From Pantoea sp. Eser (GTDB taxonomy: Bacteria; Pseudomonadota; Gammaproteobacteria; Enterobacterales; Enterobacteriaceae), in assembly GCA_009830035.1 (NCBI GenBank), contig SZZY01000004.1, positions 186,001-250,000 of the forward strand: a stretch of 64,000 nucleotides of DNA, read 5' to 3'. The number at the start of each line of letters is the position of its first letter. Position 1 is the first letter of the stretch. The notes beneath the pieces are model-generated. The model was not told the DNA's origin and did not search any database. It saw only the letters and a program-made list of their open reading frames with translations. The position numbers and the translations under genes were made by a program. Shown one piece after another: positions 23,707 to 35,662 of this stretch.

Positions 23707-24716
23707 TTAGCGGCTGACGGCGCGTTGCCACTGGCTAATCCAGCCAGAGCGCTGGCTGGCTACCTCTTCCGGCGAATAGTGCAGCGCGGTGGCGGGCACC
23801 TGCAACGTGGCGAAGCCTGCGGGCAGGGTGGTGTTGATCACTGGATACATCCAGTTGCCGGTCGGGATGGTGTTCTGGAACGCGGGCGACACCATAAACT
23901 GCATGAACTGCTGCGCCAGTTTCGGCTGCTTGCTGCTGGCTAACTGCGCCGCAACCTCGACCTGCAGGTAGTGGCCTTCGGCAAACGGCGCGGCGGCGTA
24001 GTTCTCTTTTTTCTCTTCGATGATGTGATAGGCCGGCGAGGTGGTATAGCTCAGCACCAGATCGCCTTCGCCTTTCAGAAACAGACCGTAGGCTTCACTC
24101 CAGCCCTTGGTTACCGTCACGGTTTTCTGCGCCAGCTTTTGCCACGCCTGCGGTGCTTGATCGCCATAGACTTTTTGCATCCACAGCAGCAGACCTAATC
24201 CCGGCGTACTGGTGCGCGGATCTTCATAGATGACCCGCCATTTTCCGGGCTCTCTACCAGCTCTTTCAGGCTTTTCGGCGGATTTTTCAGGCGGGTTTTG
24301 TTATAGACGAAGGCGAAATATCCATAATCAAACGGAACAAAGGTGCTGTCGTGCCAGCCGCCCGGCAGCGTCAGCTGCGCGGTATCGACCTAGCTGGCGG
24401 CAAACAGACTTGTTTTTTGCGCCGCCTGCAGCAGATTATTATCCAGTCCCAGTCCCAGTCCCAGTCCCAGTCCCAGCACCACATCCGCTTTGCTGTTTTT
24501 GCCTTCCATCCGCACGCGATTCAGCAGCGACACGCCATCCTCTAGCGTGACAAATTTCAGTTCGCAGTCGCACTGCGCTTCAAGGGCTTTTTTAACCGCC
24601 GGGCCGGGTCCCCAGTCAGCGGAGAAGGAGTCGTAGGTGTAAACTGTCAGAACCGGTTTGGCAGCCAGTACCGGGGTGGAAAGTAACAGCAGCAGTGGCA
24701 GAACTTTGTTAAACAC
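23707..24716 (-). pseudogene. thiB: Thiamine-binding periplasmic protein ThiB, degraded
   Basis: Substrate-binding protein of the thiamine/TPP importer ThiBPQ. The start is GTG at 24716 (VFNKVLPLLLLL, a signal peptide ending near LAAKP), with AAGGAG upstream. The N-terminal part matches E. coli (VLTVYTYDSF, EDGVSLLNR) apart from a hexanucleotide expansion at 24443-24472. Codon 109 is TAG (24390-24392). A frameshift follows near 24225 (around ELVESPEN), and the C-terminal half is intact to QWQRAVSR. Its stop still overlaps an ATG where thiP would begin. Confidence 0.93.
24443..24472. repeat. Hexanucleotide tandem repeat in thiB (5 copies)
   Basis: CCAGTC on + occurs five times in tandem. In the gene sense it encodes alternating Leu-Gly, giving VLGLGLGLGLGLDNN where E. 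coli has VLGLDNN. It adds 24 bases and keeps the frame. Confidence 0.95.
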
Positions 24717-24779
24717 TTTGCGCTCCTTCAGGAGAAATAGGGGATGAGTCGCAAAGGATCTGAGCAGCAGGCCTGTCAA

Positions 24780-24861
24780 ATCCCTACGTCGGTATTAACC
24801 GAATCAGGTTCGACGGGTCTCTCTCAGCCGTTTGCGGTCAGCAGGCGGCACCCCGTTGAGA
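24780..24861 (-). ncRNA. TPP riboswitch (THI element)
   Basis: Reading the minus strand, all conserved aptamer blocks are present in order: GGGGTGCC, CTGAGA followed by ACCC, then GAACCTGAT, GGTTAATACC and GTAGGGA. Spacing fits the thiamine pyrophosphate class. It sits 64 bases before the thiB start, as in the functional thiBPQ operon of enterobacteria, where TPP binding represses expression. The downstream operon is dead, so the aptamer is either not yet decayed or an orphan. Confidence 0.95.
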
Positions 24862-24900
24862 ACGTCACATTGTAGTCATTTCAGCGTCAGCGCGAAAGCG

Positions 24901-26565
24901 TTACAGCGCGGGCGGCGCAAACCAGGCAGATTTAAAATCGAACCAGCCGAGGGTATTCATCCGCACACCGCGCATGCTGCGCTGACCTTCAAGCAGCAGC
25001 CAGTGATGGAACAGCGGATGCAGGCCGGCCTCTTCCACTAACCGCTTGCTCCATTCGGCCAGCGGCAGCGTTTTTTCACGCCAGCGGGCGGCATCAGCGT
25101 GCCAGTCGATCGGCAAACAGTGATGCAGCAGCGGGATCTCATACAGCTGGGCGAACAGTGAAAAGGCCAGCGGCAGAGTGAAGTTCACGCTGCCGAGCTA
25201 GATATCGCTGTCGGCCTCGCCCTGATGCCAGCATTCGTAACTGACTTCGCGCGTCTCCAGCGTGACGCCGTGCTGCGCCAGTAGCGGACTCAACGCATTG
25301 GCAATGCCTTGTGCTCAACGTGCTGGCTGTACCAGGTGAGCGTCAGGTGAGTCAGGCCGGGCGGCTTTTCGACCGGGGTGAGATCGTGGCGGTGATGCCA
25401 GCGCGGCAGCAGTCCATAGGCCGGAAACCAGTAACGCTGATAGCCGACGCCAGCGTGGTTGAGCAGGGCGATAGGATTGAACAGATAGCTGACCCAGCGC
25501 CGTATCGCCTCGTCACGGCCTTTTTCCGGGCGCTGATCAAACAGCAAATAGTAGCAGCCTTCTTCCAGCCGGCTCTCTTCCTGAATCTCATCCGCGCTGT
25601 CGCCCTGCAGACGCACGCCTGCGTAGACCAGCTCATCGCTGATATCCGGCTATACCCAGATAGAGACGTCATCAATCAGTGCGCGAAAGCCGAAGTAATC
25701 ATCAAAGGCTTCGATCTTCAGCTGACTTTCCTGATTGCGGATCACGCTGTAAGGACCGGTGCCGATCGGCTGGCGGGCAAAGTCGCGCTGCGTTGGCCAC
25801 TCGCGCGGCAGGATCATCGCGCTGACGCTGGCCAGTAACCAGGGTAACCAGTCGTCGGGCTGACTTAAGGTGATATCCAGCGTCCACGGAGCGGGCGAGT
25901 CGAGCGGCTGAATATGGGAAAACAGCGGCTGCTGACGCTGACGTTCCAGCGTGGCGATGACATCGGCCATCCATCTCCAGTTCGCGACCATGGTGAAAAC
26001 GAATCGCCGGCCGCAGAAAGAAGCGCCAGTGGAGCGGGGAAGTCTGCTGCCAGTGATGGGCAATATCGGCCTCGATTTCCCCGTTTTCCTCATTTATGCG
26101 CGTCAGGCCGTTAAAAATCTGGCGGGCAATATGGGTTTCGGAGCGGCGCAGGGCGGAGCCCGGCAGCAGGTTCAACAGCGGGCGGTAGTAAAGCACCCGC
26201 AGAATGTGTTTTCCCTGGCGAAAACTGCGGCCAAGGTGAGCGCCAATCATCTGCCTGACCTGATTCTTATCGCCGACCAGCTGCACCAGCTGATCGATGC
26301 GATTCTGATCCAGCAGATCTTCAGCACGCTGCTGCTGTAGTGCCAGCCCGGTGTAGCAGAAGGTCAGTTGTGAGCGCTTACCGCGTCCGGCTTCGGCCTG
26401 CCAGATTAACCAGCCGGCCGCCTGCGTCCGGTTGAGTAAGTTACGCATATGACGGCGCGAGCAGTGCAACAGGTCAGCCAGTTCGCTCAGGGTGATCTCC
26501 TGCGTCTGCCCCTGGCAGCTTTGCCACAGGCGAATGAACTGCTGCTTCAGACGAGATGAGGACAT
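24901..26565 (-). pseudogene. sgrR: Transcriptional activator SgrR, degraded
   Basis: SgrR senses sugar-phosphate stress and activates sgrS. From ATG at 26565 (MSSSRLKQQ) the N-terminal winged-helix domain and start of the solute-binding-like domain are intact to GRELEMD. The frame then shifts near 25960, continuing as [14 protein letters not shown] at 25650-25652 stands for leucine (SIWVLPE in E. coli), another frameshift lies near 25310, and TAG at 25198-25200 replaces tryptophan. The C-terminal [17 protein letters not shown] is still recognisable. At most an N-terminal fragment could be made. Confidence 0.93.
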
Positions 26566-26639
26566 AAAAGAGGAACTCCCGGTGAAAAGCGCTCTGTTTT
26601 TCTTGCCGCGTTTTAAGGGCAAACTTTGCTCTATGGGAA

Positions 26640-26755
26640 GAGCGGGAGGCATTCAGCAATGAATGGCGTTCGACCCTCCTGCCGCTGTTCAGCGGGATGC
26701 TTTTCTGAGTAGGGTGCAATTACACCGCCAGCAGAGATCATCTGCTGGCTTTTTT
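26640..26755 (+). ncRNA. sgrS: SgrS small RNA (5' end approximate)
   Basis: SgrS silences ptsG mRNA with Hfq when phosphosugars accumulate. The 3' module matches E. coli in order and position: a seed-like CTGAGTA, a small hairpin GGTG (26713-26716) with CACC (26723-26726), then the terminator stem CCAGCAGA (26728-26735) with TCTGCTGG and a T run ending at 26755. It lies between divergent sgrR and setA, as in E. coli. The transcript looks about half the E. coli length (227) and I see no sgrT; a 17-codon frame from 26659 does not resemble it. The 5' end is a guess. Confidence 0.8.
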
Positions 26756-26818
26756 CGTGCTGCACGGTATCGTCTACCCCTCTTCTCTTCCCCTGTTCAT
26801 CCCGTAAGGGATTTCGGT

Positions 26819-28159
26819 ATGAAATCGCTGTTAACGCGGCAGCGTCGCATCGATCCGGTCTACCTCGCTTTTATGGTCGCCTCGTTCATGCTGGGCGTGG
26901 CGGGCGCATTGCAGGCACCGACCCTCAGCCTGTTTTTAACCCGCGAGGTGCAGGCACGCCCATTCTGGGTCGGGCTGTTTTTCACTATCAATGCGGTGGC
27001 CGGTATCGTGGTAAGCATGCTGGTGGCAAAGCGATCGGACAACGTTGGCGATCGCCGCAACATCATCCTGTTCTGCTGCGTGATGGCGCTGGTCAATGCG
27101 CTGCTGTTTGCCTTTACTCGTCACTATCTGACGCTGATTACCCTTGGGGTGCTGCTCTCGGCGTTAGCCAGCGTGTCGATGCCGCAGCTGTTCGCGCTGG
27201 CGCGTGAATATGCTGAACAGTCGGCGCGTGAAGCGGTGATGTTCAGTTCGGTGATGCGGGCGCAACTGTCGCTGGCGTGGGTGACCGGACCGCCGCTGTC
27301 GTTCGCCCTGGCGCTGAACTACGGTTTCGTGACGCTGTTTATGGTGGCGGCGGCGCTGTTCCTGATCTACATCGTGCTGGTGTGGTTTACCCTGCCGTCG
27401 GTGCCGCGCGCTGAGCCGCTACTGCAAAGCGGCGGCCTGCCGTTAAGCGGCTGGCGTGACCGGGATGTGCGGCTGCTGTTTCTGGCCTCGGTGACCATGT
27501 GGACCTGCAACACCATGTACATCATCGACATGCCGCTCTATATCAGTACCACGCTGGGATTGCCGAAAAAGCTGGCCGGTCTGCTGATGGGAACCGCGGC
27601 CGGGCTGGAGATTCCGGTGATGCTGCTGGCCGGGCATTACGCCCGCAGGCTGGGCAAGCGGCGGCTGATGCTGCTGGCGGTGGCAGCAGGAGTGCTGTTT
27701 TATCTCGGGCTGGTGCTGTTCAACTCGCGCACCTCACTTATGGTTTTACAGCTGTTTAATGCGGTGTTTGTCGGGATTATTGCTGGCATCGGGATGTTGT
27801 GGTTCCAGTATTTAATGCCGGGGCGACCCGGCGCTGCGACCACCATGTTCACCAATTCGATCTCGACCGGCATGATTCTGGCTGGGGTTATTCAGGGAAC
27901 TTTAAGTGAGCGGCTGGGACATGAAGCGGTCTACTGGCTGGCGTTTGTGCTGGCGATAGCGGCTTTTATTATGTCAGCGCGGGTACGCGACGTATTAAAG
28001 AAGCAGGGCGACCCGATGTCATCCTGCTTTGAGGTTGTGTCAACGTCTGGCGCGTTTAGCGGTAACAATGAGCCAGCTCAGGGAACACGGTCAGATCGGA
28101 AAGACGCAAAAGCTGTCATCCATGACCACGATCTGCGCAATTACGCACTTCATCGCTGA
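26819..28159 (+). CDS. setA: Sugar efflux transporter SetA (MFS)
   Basis: Major facilitator superfamily exporter of glucosides and lactose in E. coli, encoded next to SgrS. Twelve hydrophobic segments are visible, with MGVAG-like GVAGALQAPTLSLFL early and the SMP/FALAREYAEQSA and GTAAGLEIPVML motifs conserved. Start ATG at 26819 (MKSLLTRQ) follows a TAAGGG site; 52 codons of open frame upstream are SgrS and leader. E. coli SetA ends at KVKDV, whereas here the frame continues for about 55 polar residues after RVRDV, so the ancestral stop may be lost. Probably functional. Confidence 0.88.
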   Translation: MKSLLTRQRRIDPVYLAFMVASFMLGVAGALQAPTLSLFLTREVQARPFWVGLFFTINAVAGIVVSMLVAKRSDNVGDRRNIILFCCVMALVNALLFAFTRHYLTLITLGVLLSALASVSMPQLFALAREYAEQSAREAVMFSSVMRAQLSLAWVTGPPLSFALALNYGFVTLFMVAAALFLIYIVLVWFTLPSVPRAEPLLQSGGLPLSGWRDRDVRLLFLASVTMWTCNTMYIIDMPLYISTTLGLPKKLAGLLMGTAAGLEIPVMLLAGHYARRLGKRRLMLLAVAAGVLFYLGLVLFNSRTSLMVLQLFNAVFVGIIAGIGMLWFQYLMPGRPGAATTMFTNSISTGMILAGVIQGTLSERLGHEAVYWLAFVLAIAAFIMSARVRDVLKKQGDPMSSCFEVVSTSGAFSGNNEPAQGTRSDRKDAKAVIHDHDLRNYALHR

Positions 28160-28197
28160 GGTGCGGTCCGCAGCCGGGCCAACGCTTTGCGTTGTTC

Positions 28198-28218
28198 AAA
28201 AACGCTCCCGGCGTTTTT
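28198..28218. terminator. Bidirectional terminator between setA and leuD
   Basis: AAAAACGC (28198-28205) pairs with GCGTTTTT (28211-28218) around a 5-base loop, with A and T runs on opposite sides. It can end setA on + and the leu operon on -. The remaining 28219-28354 holds nothing I recognise. Confidence 0.75.
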
Positions 28219-28354
28219 ATCCGGGCGGCAGGACGCTTTCCTCCTCGGACCATGTTGCCTGCGCATTGAATTCATTCGTTGCGGCCAGCTTAACTGTTAT
28301 GGGTTGGTCAGCAGTTTTAAGCCGTGCGACGGCAGCGTCGCCCGGCAAAGATCA

Positions 28355-28960
28355 TCAGCGCAGGAAGGCGGGCTGGTTCTGCTCATATTGCGAGATCGAC
28401 GCTTCGTGTTGCAACGTCAGGCCGATACTGTCGAGGCCGTTAATCATGCAGTGGCGGCGGAATCTGTCGAGCTCAAACGGATAGACTTTATCACCTGCGG
28501 TCACCGTCTGCGCTTCCAGGTCGACGGTAAAGCGGATGCCCGGCTGCGCCGCGACCAGTCTGAACAGCTCATCGACCTCTTCTTCGCTTAACTTCACCGG
28601 CAACAGCTGGTTATTGAAGCTGTTACCGTAAAAAATATCCGCGAAGCTCGGCGCAATCACCACGTGAAAACCGAAATCGGTCAGCGCCCACGGCGCATGC
28701 TCACGTGATGAGCCGCAGCCAAAGTTTTCACGCGCCAGCAGGATGCTGGTGCCTTTGTACTCAGGCTTGTTGAGCACAAAGCCGGGCGTTGGCACGGTGC
28801 CGGCATCATCTTCAAAGCGCCAGTCGTGGAACAGGTGCTGGCCGAAACCGGTACGGGTCACTTTCTGCAAAAACTGCTTAGGAATAATGGCATCGGTATC
28901 GACGTTAGCCGCATCCAGTGGCGCAACAACACCGGTGTGCTGGGTAAATTTATTCGCCAT
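28355..28960 (-). CDS. leuD: 3-isopropylmalate dehydratase small subunit
   Basis: A 201-residue aconitase swivel-domain subunit that with LeuC isomerises 2- to 3-isopropylmalate. The conserved [15 protein letters not shown] segment (about residue 75) and [11 protein letters not shown] are present. Length equals E. coli. Last gene of leuABCD, 3 bases after leuC. Confidence 0.98.
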   Translation of the reverse strand: MANKFTQHTGVVAPLDAANVDTDAIIPKQFLQKVTRTGFGQHLFHDWRFEDDAGTVPTPGFVLNKPEYKGTSILLARENFGCGSSREHAPWALTDFGFHVVIAPSFADIFYGNSFNNQLLPVKLSEEEVDELFRLVAAQPGIRFTVDLEAQTVTAGDKVYPFELDRFRRHCMINGLDSIGLTLQHEASISQYEQNQPAFLR

Positions 28961-28963
28961 GAC

Positions 28964-30370
28964 TTAAGCTCCTGTCGTCAGTTGACGGATATCGGCAAAA
29001 TGGCCGGAAACGGCGGCAGCGGCGGCCATCGCCGGGCTGACCAGATGGGTCCGGCCACCGCGGCCCTGACGACCTTCAAAATTACGGTTGCTGGTTGAGG
29101 CGCAACGCTCACCTGGGTTCAGCCGGTCGTTATTCATCGCCAGACACATTGAACAGCCTGGCAGACGCCATTCAAAACCGGCATCGAGGAAGATTTTATC
29201 CAGCCCCTCCGCTTCAGCCTGGGCTTTGACCGGGCCTGAACCTGGCACCACCATGGCAATCACGCCAGGCGCGACTTTGCGGCCTTTAGCGATGGCGGCG
29301 GCTGCGCGCAGATCTTCAATGCGTGAGTTGGTGCAGGAGCCGATAAACACCTTATCAATCGCAACATCGGTCAGTTTAATGCCTGGCTGCAGGTTCATGT
29401 AGGCCAGGGCTTTCTCCGCCGAGGCGCGCTCGACCGGATCGGCAAACGAGGCCGGATTTGGAATAATCTGATCAACGGCGATCACCTGGCCTGGGTTGGT
29501 GCCCCAGGTGACCTGAGGTGCAATCTGTTCGGCGTGCAGCGTGACCACCGCATCATATTTCGCCCCTTCATCGGACTTCAGGGTGCGCCAGTAGGCCACG
29601 GCCTGTTCCCATTTCTCACCCTTCGGCGAGAACTGACGGCCTTTCAGGTAGTTGAATGTGGTCTCATCCGGCGCAACCAGGCCCGCTTTGGCCCCCATTT
29701 CAATCGCCATATTACACAGGGTCATACGGCCTTCCATGCTCAGCGCTTCAATCGCCGGACCGCAGAACTCAACCACGTGACCGGTGCCGCCAGCGCTGCC
29801 GGTTTTACCGATGATCGCCAGCACGATATCTTTAGCGGTGATGCCGGTCGCGGCTTCGCCCAGCACTTCAATCTTCATGGTTTTCGCCCGCCCCTGTTTC
29901 AGGGTCTGGGTGGCAAACACGTGCTCGACTTCTGAGGTGCCGATACCAAAGGCCAGCGAGCCAAACGCACCGTGAGTGGCGGTGTGCGAGTCGCCGCAGA
30001 CGATGGTCATGCCCGGCAGCGTCATGCCCTGCTCAGGGCTGATAACGTGGACGATGCCCTGGAACGGGTGATTCAGGTCATACAGCTGGACGCCAAACTC
30101 GGCGCAGTTTTTCATCAGCTCCTGCATCTGAATACGCGCCATCTCACCCGACGCATTGATGTCTTTGGTCTGGGTTGAAACGTTGTGATCCATGGTGGCG
30201 AAGGTTTTTTCAGGCTGACGGACCTTACGTCCGTGTGCGCGCAAACCATCAAATGCCTGTGGCGAGGTCACTTCATGGATCAGATGACGATCGATATAGA
30301 GTAACGGCGTTTCGTCTGGCGCTTCGTGGACGACATGTGCATCAAATAACTTCTGGTATAAGGTTTTCAT
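28964..30370 (-). CDS. leuC: 3-isopropylmalate dehydratase large subunit
   Basis: A 468-residue aconitase-family catalytic subunit carrying a [4Fe-4S] cluster. The three cluster cysteines lie in FIGSCTNSR (about 347) and [10 protein letters not shown] (about 407 and 410). The start at 30370 ([10 protein letters not shown]) matches E. coli; the longer upstream frame runs into leuB. It sits 4 bases after leuB. Confidence 0.98.
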   Translation of the reverse strand: MKTLYQKLFDAHVVHEAPDETPLLYIDRHLIHEVTSPQAFDGLRAHGRKVRQPEKTFATMDHNVSTQTKDINASGEMARIQMQELMKNCAEFGVQLYDLNHPFQGIVHVISPEQGMTLPGMTIVCGDSHTATHGAFGSLAFGIGTSEVEHVFATQTLKQGRAKTMKIEVLGEAATGITAKDIVLAIIGKTGSAGGTGHVVEFCGPAIEALSMEGRMTLCNMAIEMGAKAGLVAPDETTFNYLKGRQFSPKGEKWEQAVAYWRTLKSDEGAKYDAVVTLHAEQIAPQVTWGTNPGQVIAVDQIIPNPASFADPVERASAEKALAYMNLQPGIKLTDVAIDKVFIGSCTNSRIEDLRAAAAIAKGRKVAPGVIAMVVPGSGPVKAQAEAEGLDKIFLDAGFEWRLPGCSMCLAMNNDRLNPGERCASTSNRNFEGRQGRGGRTHLVSPAMAAAAAVSGHFADIRQLTTGA

Positions 30371-30374
30371 TATT

Positions 30375-33031
<2,657 letters not shown>

Positions 33032-33070
33032 CGTATTCATCCTTATGCATTTCTTGCCTTGCAACGAGCA

Positions 33071-33100
33071 TAAAAAAACCCGCGACAGGCGCGGGTTTTT
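33071..33100 (-). terminator. Attenuator terminator of the leu operon
   Basis: On the minus strand AAACCCGCG / CGCGGGTTT forms a GC-rich stem ending in a run of T, between the leuL stop and leuA. The position is that of the leucine attenuator. Ribosome stalling at leuL leucine codons would favour an alternative fold; I did not compute the antiterminator. Confidence 0.85.
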
Positions 33101-33144
33101 AACTTTCAGCAGGTTTGAATCAGTGTTTGATTCCGCCCACAAGT

Positions 33145-33204
33145 CTACCGCGCAAAACTGTATGCGTTTAGTAGTAGACTGATTAGGCGAGAAGAACGAA
33201 ACAT
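33145..33204 (-). CDS. leuL: leu operon leader peptide
   Basis: A 19-codon frame, [19 protein letters not shown], ending in TAG. It contains four leucines, all encoded by the rare codon CTA, three of them consecutive. This is the classical leucine-sensing leader: scarce charged tRNA-Leu stalls the ribosome and prevents the downstream attenuator from forming. E. coli leuL is longer (28 residues) with four consecutive leucines. Size and place make the call firm despite its shortness. Confidence 0.88.
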   Translation of the reverse strand: MFRSSRLISLLLNAYSFAR

Positions 33205-33239
33205 GGATTCAAACCTCATAAAATTGTGTGCTGCACATA

Positions 33240-33268
33240 TTGGTACTGGAATCCCTGTGGGATGTCAA
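33240..33268 (-). promoter_or_regulatory. leuABCD promoter
   Basis: On the minus strand a consensus TTGACA (33263-33268) is followed after 17 bases by TACCAA (33240-33245), a weak -10. The arrangement TTGACATCC...CCAGTA closely resembles the E. coli leu promoter. It lies 36 bases before leuL. Confidence 0.65.
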
Positions 33269-33935
33269 CCTTCAATGGAAGGCTATTTCAGAGGATAAAT
33301 AAGGAAAATATTCTGTCAGATATCGGTCAGCCTGCGTATTGAACAACTGCGCATGCAGCGCGGGTTAAAACGGGCGATTGGTAACGGGAAGGATTCGACT
33401 GCTATTGACTTAATTATATGATATTAAATGTTTTTAAATTTTATTCTTCAGCCTGAATGGCAGGATTTATTTTCGCTTCCTCAGCACAATCGTATGAACT
33501 TTAATGATTTTAAGGTTAATTACGCCAGAAAAGAAATGCCACGGCAAATTGTGGGCTGCGGTAAGCGGCAATAACTTTTCGCTATTTCTTAGATCACGCT
33601 GAAAATAATTTCAGCGCCAGCATTTTCCTCTGCGGTTGTGCGACGTAATTAGTGTATTCCGCGTAGCCCTTTCTTATCGCGCAGAGCCTTTACGTTGGCG
33701 CCGTTTAATTTGCGCGAGTTTGCGGTTTGCCTGCCAGGTTAACTGCGGTTATGGTAATCGACCTACTCTCAACAATGAACTCAACAGATTTCTCTGTATC
33801 CTCAGGGCGGAGCGCGTTTCCGCCGTGCTGACATAAACATAAGGTTTTGATCTTACATTGGCAAAGCAGGTACCTGGATGACGTAACGCACCACGCGCGT
33901 TAACGCAGCCTGGTCCTCACGCCTGGAGGCAGAAG
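33269..33935. other. Intergenic region where leuO would be expected
   Basis: In E. coli the LysR-type regulator leuO lies between leuL and ilvI. Here the 667 bases contain no leuO and no recognisable fragment of it, only AT-rich DNA (notably about 33400-33540) and a short open frame (33636-33836) without recognised content. The ilvIH promoter and any Lrp sites should lie in the right half; I cannot place them with confidence. Confidence 0.6.
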
Positions 33936-35660
33936 ATGGAGATGTTGTCAGGAGCCGAAATGGTCGTCCGTTCGTTAATCGATCAGGGCGTTAAGCAGGT
34001 ATTCGGTTATCCGGGTGGCGCGGTGTTGGATGTTTACGACGCGCTGCAAACGGTCGGGGGAATCGACCACGTTCTGGTGCGCCACGAGCAGGGCGCGGTG
34101 CACATGGCTGATGGCCTGGCGCGCGCGACCGGCGAAGTCGGCGTGGTGCTGGTGACGTCAGGACCCGGCGCCACCAATGCGATTACCGGTATTGCCACGG
34201 CGTACATGGACTCAATCCCGCTGGTAATTCTATCGGGACAGGTGCCTTCGTCGCTGATCGGCTATGACGCCTTTCAGGAGTGCGACATGGTCGGCATCTC
34301 CCGTCCGGTGGTGAAACACAGTTTCCTGGTGAAAAACACCGAAGAGATCCCGACCGTGCTGAAAAAGGCGTTCTGGCTGGCGTCGAGCGGACGTCCGGGC
34401 ACGGTGGTGATCGATCTGCCAAAAGACATTCTTAATCCGGCGAATAAACTGCCTTACCACTGGCCGGATGAAGTGAGCATGCGCTCTTATAACCCAACGA
34501 TTCAGGGGCACAAAGGGCAGATTAAACGCGCCCTGAATACGTTGCTGGCGGCTCATAAGCCGGTGATGTATGTCGGTGGCGGCGCGATCACCGCAGGCTG
34601 TGAGGCGGAGCTGCTGCAGCTGGCGGAGAGCCTGAATATCCCGGTCACCACCTCGCTGATGGGGCTGGGCGCGTTTCCTGGCACTCACCGTCAATGCGTC
34701 GGCATGCTGGGGATGCACGGCACCTACGAAGCCAACATGACGATGCACAATGCCGACCTGATTTTTGGCGTCGGGGTTCGCTTTGATGACCGTACCACTA
34801 ACAACCTGGCAAAATATTGCCCGGATGCCACGGTAATGCACATCGATATCGATCCTACCTCCATCTCGAAAACGGTGGCGGCCGATATTCCGATCGTGGG
34901 CGATGCCCGCCAGGTGCTGCAGCAGATGCTGGAGCTACTGGCCCAGACTGACAGCAAGCAGCCGCTCGACAGCCTGCGTGACTGGTGGCAATCAATTGAA
35001 AGCTGGCGCAGTCGTCAGTGCTTGGAATTTGATCGTAGCAGTGCGAAAATCAAGCCGCAGGCGGTTATTGAAACTATCTACCGCCTGACCAAAGGCGATG
35101 CCTACGTCACCTCTGACGTCGGCCAGCATCAGATGTTCGCGGCGCTGTACTACCCGTTTGATAAGCCGCGTCGCTGGATCAACTCCGGCGGTCTCGGCAC
35201 CATGGGCTTTGGTCTGCCTGCTGCGCTCGGCGTGAAAATGGCGCTGCCGGATGAGACGGTTATTTGCGTCACCGGCGACGGCAGTATCCAGATGAACATT
35301 CAGGAGCTGTCGACCGCGCTGCAGTACAATCTGCCGGTGCTGGTGCTGAGCCTGAATAACCGTGTCCTCGGCATGGTGAAGCAGTGGCAGGACATGATCT
35401 ACTCCGGCCGTCACTCCCAGTCTTATATGGAGTCGCTGCCTGATTTCGTCCGTCTGGCTGAAGCCTATGGGCATGTCGGGATCGCCATTGAGCATCCGGC
35501 GGAGCTGGAAGAGAAGCTGAAGCTGGCGCTGGAAACGCTGGCGCAGGGACGGCTGGTGTTTGTGGATGTCACCGTCGATGGCAGCGAGCACGTTTACCCG
35601 ATGCAGATTCGCGGTGGCAGCATGGATGAGATGTGGTTAAGCAAAACGGAGAGGACATAA
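33936..35660 (+). CDS. ilvI: Acetolactate synthase III large subunit
   Basis: A 574-residue thiamine-diphosphate enzyme that condenses pyruvate units (valine, leucine) or pyruvate with 2-oxobutyrate (isoleucine). The catalytic glutamate is in VRHEQGA near residue 48, and the ThDP-binding motif begins GDGSIQMN near residue 447. Same length as E. coli IlvI. The enzyme needs ThDP, which matters because thiamine uptake is lost in this window. ilvH follows 2 bases after the stop. Confidence 0.98.
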   Translation: MEMLSGAEMVVRSLIDQGVKQVFGYPGGAVLDVYDALQTVGGIDHVLVRHEQGAVHMADGLARATGEVGVVLVTSGPGATNAITGIATAYMDSIPLVILSGQVPSSLIGYDAFQECDMVGISRPVVKHSFLVKNTEEIPTVLKKAFWLASSGRPGTVVIDLPKDILNPANKLPYHWPDEVSMRSYNPTIQGHKGQIKRALNTLLAAHKPVMYVGGGAITAGCEAELLQLAESLNIPVTTSLMGLGAFPGTHRQCVGMLGMHGTYEANMTMHNADLIFGVGVRFDDRTTNNLAKYCPDATVMHIDIDPTSISKTVAADIPIVGDARQVLQQMLELLAQTDSKQPLDSLRDWWQSIESWRSRQCLEFDRSSAKIKPQAVIETIYRLTKGDAYVTSDVGQHQMFAALYYPFDKPRRWINSGGLGTMGFGLPAALGVKMALPDETVICVTGDGSIQMNIQELSTALQYNLPVLVLSLNNRVLGMVKQWQDMIYSGRHSQSYMESLPDFVRLAEAYGHVGIAIEHPAELEEKLKLALETLAQGRLVFVDVTVDGSEHVYPMQIRGGSMDEMWLSKTERT

Positions 35661-35662
35661 CT

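Noticed and set aside
26659-26712. A 17-codon frame with a ribosome site inside the SgrS locus, as a candidate sgrT
   Set aside because: It has no similarity to the SgrT sequence I know, is less than half its length, and runs into the base-pairing seed.
28090-28165. GACGCAAAAGC motif downstream of setA, reminiscent of a cyclic di-GMP riboswitch core
   Set aside because: The other conserved blocks (GGCAAAC before it and GGTAGC with GGTTACC after it) are missing and the spacing is wrong, and it lies at a gene end rather than in a leader.
28029-28591. Open frames on + between setA and leuD suggesting an extra gene or transposon fragment
   Set aside because: They mostly overlap the setA tail or run antisense through leuD, and the translated sequence shows no transposase or other family motif.
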